This document shows positions 5,255 to 8,042 of a stretch of 8,042 nucleotides of DNA, piece after piece. The translations under genes were made by a program, and so were the position numbers. Under the pieces are notes generated by a model. The model was not told where the DNA came from and ran no database searches. It saw only the letters and a list, made by a program, of their open reading frames with translations. The number at the start of each line of letters is the position of its first letter. The first letter of the stretch is position 1. This stretch comes from Actinomycetota bacterium. GTDB lineage: Bacteria; Actinomycetota; Actinomycetes; S36-B12. Location of the stretch: NCBI GenBank assembly GCA_026392575.1, contig JAPLBU010000119.1, forward strand, positions 25,853 to 33,894. Direction: 5' to 3'.

Positions 5255-6867
5255 GGGCCCTCCTTCAACTGCTTGCGCTGTAGCTTGCCTGTTGCTGTCT
5301 TGGGGAGGGCTTCCACGAAGGCGATTTCGCGTGGGTACTTGTAGGGCGCGATCGTGGCCTTGACATGGTCCTGAAGCTCCCTCGTCAGTGCTCGCGCCTC
5401 TGCCTCGTCCGACGGAGCCCCACCGGCGATGACGAGGTGGGCCTTGACGATCGCTCCACGATCCGGATCCGGCACGCCGATCACTGCAGCCTCGACTACC
5501 CGCGGATGCTCGAGCAGTGCGGTCTCGACCTCGGGCGCGGCGATGTTGTACCCCGAGGAGATGATCATGTCGTCCGCGCGAGCCAGATAGCGGAAGCCTC
5601 CGGCGCCATCCATCTCATACACGTCGCCGGTGATGTTCCATCCGCCCTGCACATAGGTCGTCTGCCGGTCGCCGCGGAGGTAGCGGCAGCCCGTGGGGCC
5701 CTTGACCGCGAGCCGCCCCGGAACGCCCGGCGGGAGGGGCAGGAGGTCTTCGTCCAGCACGGCCGCCTCGTACCCGGGTACTGCGCGTCCTGTATAGCCG
5801 GGCTGGCTGTCCTCGTCTGCCGCAGAGATGAAGATGTGCAGCATCTCTGTGGCGCCGATGCCGTCGATGAGCCTGATCCCCGTAGCGTCGTGCCACTGGC
5901 GCCAGGTGCTCGCCGGCAGCATCTCGCCAGCGGAAACGCACCGCCGCAGAGACGTCAGGTCGAAGTCGTCGAGTGAGGCGAGGATCGCTCGATAGGCCGT
6001 GGGAGCGGTGAACAGGACGGTGACGCCCAGGCGTCCCACAGTCTCCGCAAGACCTGCTGGAGTGGCCCGCTCCAGCAGTACGGTCTGCGCTCCGGCCCGG
6101 AGCGGGAAGACGAACGAGGCCCCAAGCCCGAAGGTGAACGCCACAGGTGCGCTGCCGGCGAACACGTCGCCGGGTGTGGGGCGCACGAGATTCGCGCTGA
6201 AGGTGTCTGCGATGGCGAGGACATCGCCATGGAAGTGGAGAGTGGCCTTGGGTCCACCGGTCGTTCCGGAGGTGAAGGCGATCAGCGCGACGTCGTGCTT
6301 GCTCGTCGGCGTGGGCTCCAGCAAGGGCTCCGCATCAGCGACTCGGCTCTGCAGCGTGGACTCGCCCTCGCCGCCGCTGATGATGGTCGTCCCGGTGAAT
6401 TCGACCCCCATCCATGCTTCGAGCGATCTGTGGTCCACCACCGCGAACTGCACCTGGGCGATCGCGATGATTGGGTCCAGTTCGGGCTTGCGGAGCAGCG
6501 GCATCGTGGTCACTGCAATGCCGCCGACCCGCAGGACGGCAAGCCACGTGGCCATCAGCCAGGCGCCATTTGGGGAACGCAGGAGCACCCGGTTACCCGG
6601 TTGAACACCGGCGTCGACTAGGACGCGGGCGATGCGCGTGGTGATGCTGTGCAGTTCGCCGTACGTCCACACGGCGTCCTCGGCGTGCACGCACGGGCGA
6701 TCAGGGCCATGCGCGGCGAGCGCTCCGTCGAGGAGTGCCTCGCTCGCGTTCAGGAGATCCGGGTAGCCGGCCGTGATGCCCGGCAAGATCTCCGGCCAGA
6801 GGTCGGCGGGCGGAAGCGCGTCGCGCGCGAACGTATCGAGGTGGTGGCTGGGCAGGAGGGTGTCCAC
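5251..6867 (-). CDS. Aryl-CoA ligase (benzoate/2-aminobenzoate/salicylate-CoA ligase family)
   Basis: A 538-residue ANL-superfamily enzyme that activates an aromatic acid with ATP and CoA. From the GTG at 6867: phosphate-binding FTSGTTGGPKA at 198-208, DGIGATEMLH at 335-344, Asp415 in NITGDVYEMD, the hinge YLARADDMIISSGYN at 427-441, and the catalytic Lys528 in PKTATGKLQRKQL. The opening LDTFARDALPP and the GATEMLHIF motif resemble benzoate- and 2-aminobenzoate-CoA ligases. A TTG at 6915 would extend the frame by 16 codons, but it would translate through operator 2 and the promoter. The GTG lies 6 nt after a -10, exactly as the nitrilase ATG does, and gives the family's usual N-terminus. Salicylate is the favoured substrate by context; anthranilate or benzoate cannot be excluded. 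It overlaps the thioesterase gene by 4 nt. Confidence 0.9.
   Translation of the reverse strand: MDTLLPSHHLDTFARDALPPADLWPEILPGITAGYPDLLNASEALLDGALAAHGPDRPCVHAEDAVWTYGELHSITTRIARVLVDAGVQPGNRVLLRSPNGAWLMATWLAVLRVGGIAVTTMPLLRKPELDPIIAIAQVQFAVVDHRSLEAWMGVEFTGTTIISGGEGESTLQSRVADAEPLLEPTPTSKHDVALIAFTSGTTGGPKATLHFHGDVLAIADTFSANLVRPTPGDVFAGSAPVAFTFGLGASFVFPLRAGAQTVLLERATPAGLAETVGRLGVTVLFTAPTAYRAILASLDDFDLTSLRRCVSAGEMLPASTWRQWHDATGIRLIDGIGATEMLHIFISAADEDSQPGYTGRAVPGYEAAVLDEDLLPLPPGVPGRLAVKGPTGCRYLRGDRQTTYVQGGWNITGDVYEMDGAGGFRYLARADDMIISSGYNIAAPEVETALLEHPRVVEAAVIGVPDPDRGAIVKAHLVIAGGAPSDEAEARALTRELQDHVKATIAPYKYPREIAFVEALPKTATGKLQRKQLKEGP
5259..5265 (-). promoter_or_regulatory. Strong ribosome-binding site of the thioesterase gene
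   Basis: AAGGAGG on the minus strand, within the last codons of the ligase and 4 nt before the thioesterase ATG at 5254. Confidence 0.65.
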
Positions 6868-6873
6868 TCGGGC

Positions 6874-6902
6874 ACCGTACGGGATGTCGTGGCACAGGTC
6901 AA
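6874..6902 (-). promoter_or_regulatory. Predicted leaderless promoter of the ligase/thioesterase operon
   Basis: On the minus strand: TTGACC (complement of 6897-6902, an arm of operator 2), a 17-nt spacer, TACGGT (complement of 6874-6879), then 6 nt and the GTG at 6867. From the -10 to the start codon it reads TACGGTGCCCGAGTG, matching the nitrilase promoter TACCGTGCGCCAATG at 11 of 15 positions. No ribosome-binding site is evident, as expected for a leaderless mRNA. Confidence 0.6.
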
Positions 6903-6913
6903 CGGTGTTGACC
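6897..6913. promoter_or_regulatory. Palindromic operator 2 in the divergent ligase/monooxygenase region
   Basis: GGTCAACGGTGTTGACC has perfect 7-bp arms around a 3-nt centre. Its 15-bp core differs from operator 1 at a single position. It covers the -35 of the leftward ligase promoter. On the right side it lies about 45 bp upstream of the best monooxygenase promoter, so its effect on that gene may differ (no effect, activation, or looping). Confidence 0.7.
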
Positions 6914-6957
6914 AAGAGAAGTCCTGAAAAATAAAGCGAAATGCATCTAGCGATATC

Positions 6958-6985
6958 TTGACGAACGGCGATTTTACGCTATGGT
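6958..6985 (+). promoter_or_regulatory. Predicted promoter of the FAD monooxygenase gene
   Basis: TTGACG (6958-6963), a 16-nt spacer and TATGGT (6980-6985), with transcription expected to start near 6992. This leaves a leader of about 27 nt with a GGAGG ribosome-binding site. A weaker alternative uses TTGACC in operator 2 (6908-6913) with TAAAGC at 6932-6937. Confidence 0.5.
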
Positions 6986-7008
6986 TTGGTTCTTGCTGCT
7001 ATCACCCT

Positions 7009-7013
7009 GGAGG
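7009..7013 (+). promoter_or_regulatory. Ribosome-binding site that sets the monooxygenase GTG start
   Basis: GGAGG, 5 nt before the GTG at 7019. It decides the start, since the FAD-binding glycine motif begins only seven codons later and no in-frame ATG precedes it. Confidence 0.65.
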
Positions 7014-7018
7014 CCGTC

Positions 7019-8042
7019 GTGCGCATTGCTGTGGTGGGTGGAGGTCCCGGCGGCCTCTACTTCTCAAGTCTCGTGAAGCAGGTCGATCCGACAGCCGAGC
7101 TGACCGTCTGGGAGCGCAATGCGCCGGACGACACCTTCGGCTTCGGTGTCGTCTTCAGTGAGCAGACGCTCAGCGGCATCAAGGCGTCAGACCGGTCGGC
7201 CTTCGACGACATGGGGCGTTCGTTCGCCTACTGGGACGACATCGACATCTGGCTCGATGGCGAGCAGGCCACCGTGAGTGGTAACGGCTTCGCGGCGATG
7301 AGCCGAGTGGACCTGCTCAGGGTCCTGCAGAGGCGAGCGCTCGCCCATGGGGTGGACGTCCGTTTCGAGACCATCGCACCTCCCGTGAAAGATCTGATGG
7401 ACGAGTACGACCTAGTCGTCGTGTGCGATGGAATCAACTCCCCTATACGCGAGGCATACGCGCAGGAGTTCGGGACGACCATCGACCCGCGGCTCTGCAA
7501 GTACATCTGGCTCGGGACCGACACCGTCTACGACGCCTTCAAGTTCTTCGTCAGGAACACGCCGTGGGGCGTCATACAGGTGCATGCGTACCCCATGGAC
7601 GCGAACAGCAGCACCTTCATCGTGGAGATGCACGAGGACGTCTGGCGCGCCGCTGGATTCGACGCCGTCGATGCCGCGAGCCTCCCTCCGGGAGTCAGCG
7701 ACGAGGCGAGCATCTCGCGATTGGCAGAGATCTTCAGCGATGAGCTGGATGGCGGATCACTCATCGCCAACAACAGCAAGTGGATCTCGTTTCGGACGAT
7801 CCGAAACCAGACCCTCGTCCACCGGAACATGGCTCTCCTGGGCGACGCAGCGCACACCGCTCACTTCTCCATCGGCTCCGGAACCAAGCTCGCAATGGAG
7901 GACTCTCTCGCCCTCGCCGCGTGCGTCCTTGAGCAGCCGGATGTCGCCTCGGCGCTGGCCGCCTACGATGCAGAACGCGGACCCGTCATCGAGAGCACGC
8001 AGCGATCAGCCCAGGCGAGCATGGAGTGGTTTGAGCAGATCG
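7019..8042 (+). CDS. FAD-dependent aryl-CoA monooxygenase, salicylyl-CoA 5-hydroxylase/2-aminobenzoyl-CoA monooxygenase type (3' end outside window)
   Basis: 341 codons are visible, open to the right edge. The N-terminus MRIAVVGGGPGGLY has the FAD dinucleotide-binding GxGxxG at 7-12, with Glu32 in VWERN ending the Rossmann unit. DLVVVCDGINS at 131-141 is the central DG motif, and LLGDAAHT at 273-280 contacts the FAD ribityl/pyrophosphate. The FGFGVVFSEQTL segment (40-51) is typical of enzymes that hydroxylate salicylyl-CoA or 2-aminobenzoyl-CoA. In that family a C-terminal old-yellow-enzyme-like domain usually follows, giving about 770 residues; that part lies outside the window. The divergent CoA ligase and thioesterase support 5-hydroxylation of salicylyl-CoA to gentisyl-CoA, as in the Streptomyces sdg pathway. 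A 2-aminobenzoyl-CoA monooxygenase is the main alternative, but the gentisate-type genes nearby argue for salicylate. Confidence 0.85.
   Translation, partial: MRIAVVGGGPGGLYFSSLVKQVDPTAELTVWERNAPDDTFGFGVVFSEQTLSGIKASDRSAFDDMGRSFAYWDDIDIWLDGEQATVSGNGFAAMSRVDLLRVLQRRALAHGVDVRFETIAPPVKDLMDEYDLVVVCDGINSPIREAYAQEFGTTIDPRLCKYIWLGTDTVYDAFKFFVRNTPWGVIQVHAYPMDANSSTFIVEMHEDVWRAAGFDAVDAASLPPGVSDEASISRLAEIFSDELDGGSLIANNSKWISFRTIRNQTLVHRNMALLGDAAHTAHFSIGSGTKLAMEDSLALAACVLEQPDVASALAAYDAERGPVIESTQRSAQASMEWFEQI

Noticed and set aside
5365..6604. Several rightward open frames of 130-203 codons opposite the CoA ligase
   Set aside because: They are antisense to a gene with all its ANL motifs, lack ribosome-binding sites or domains, and are explained by high GC at third positions.
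6868..6915. 16-codon extension of the ligase from a TTG at 6915
   Set aside because: TTG is a poor start with no ribosome-binding site, and the codons coincide with operator 2 and the -35/-10. The GTG at 6867 mirrors the nitrilase start.
1..8042. CRISPR array, insertion sequence, tRNA or rRNA genes
   Set aside because: I saw no regularly spaced direct repeats, transposase motifs, terminal inverted repeats or tRNA-like sequence. Nearly all the window is accounted for by catabolic genes.

Overview
The window looks like part of a catabolic gene cluster from a GC-rich actinobacterium. The DNA is GC-rich, GTG starts are used, genes are tightly packed with ATGA overlaps, and two promoters look leaderless. 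The genus cannot be fixed from this sequence. Everything points to salicylate-type aromatic acids being degraded through CoA thioesters and gentisate.

Layout: there are two divergent gene pairs. In the left half, a short control region (about 1924-2035) fires leftward into a two-cupin gentisate 1,2-dioxygenase-like gene and then a PuuD-like class I glutamine amidotransferase hydrolase; a further gene, only 9 codons visible, starts at the left edge. The same region fires rightward into a three-gene operon: nitrilase, FAH-family acylpyruvate hydrolase and maleate isomerase. In the right half, a second control region (about 6868-7018) fires leftward into an aryl-CoA ligase and a hotdog thioesterase, and rightward into the FAD domain of a salicylyl-CoA 5-hydroxylase-like monooxygenase that runs off the right edge. 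The two rightmost operons converge around 4739-4804.

Inferred pathway: aromatic nitrile (perhaps 2-hydroxybenzonitrile) -> salicylate (nitrilase) -> salicylyl-CoA (ligase) -> gentisyl-CoA (FAD monooxygenase) -> gentisate (thioesterase) -> maleylpyruvate (cupin dioxygenase) -> maleate + pyruvate (FAH-family hydrolase) -> fumarate (maleate isomerase). No maleylpyruvate isomerase is visible, and the presence of maleate isomerase fits direct hydrolysis of maleylpyruvate. The nitrilase and the PuuD-like hydrolase are the unexpected members.

The most notable non-coding signal is a near-identical palindrome in both divergent regions: GTCAACAGTGTTGAC and GTCAACGGTGTTGAC, 14 of 15 identical. In each, the palindrome supplies the -35 element of a promoter whose -10 (TACCGT or TACGGT) lies 6 nt before the start codon. 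This suggests one unseen regulator controlling both halves of the pathway, and it also sets the start codons of the nitrilase and the ligase.
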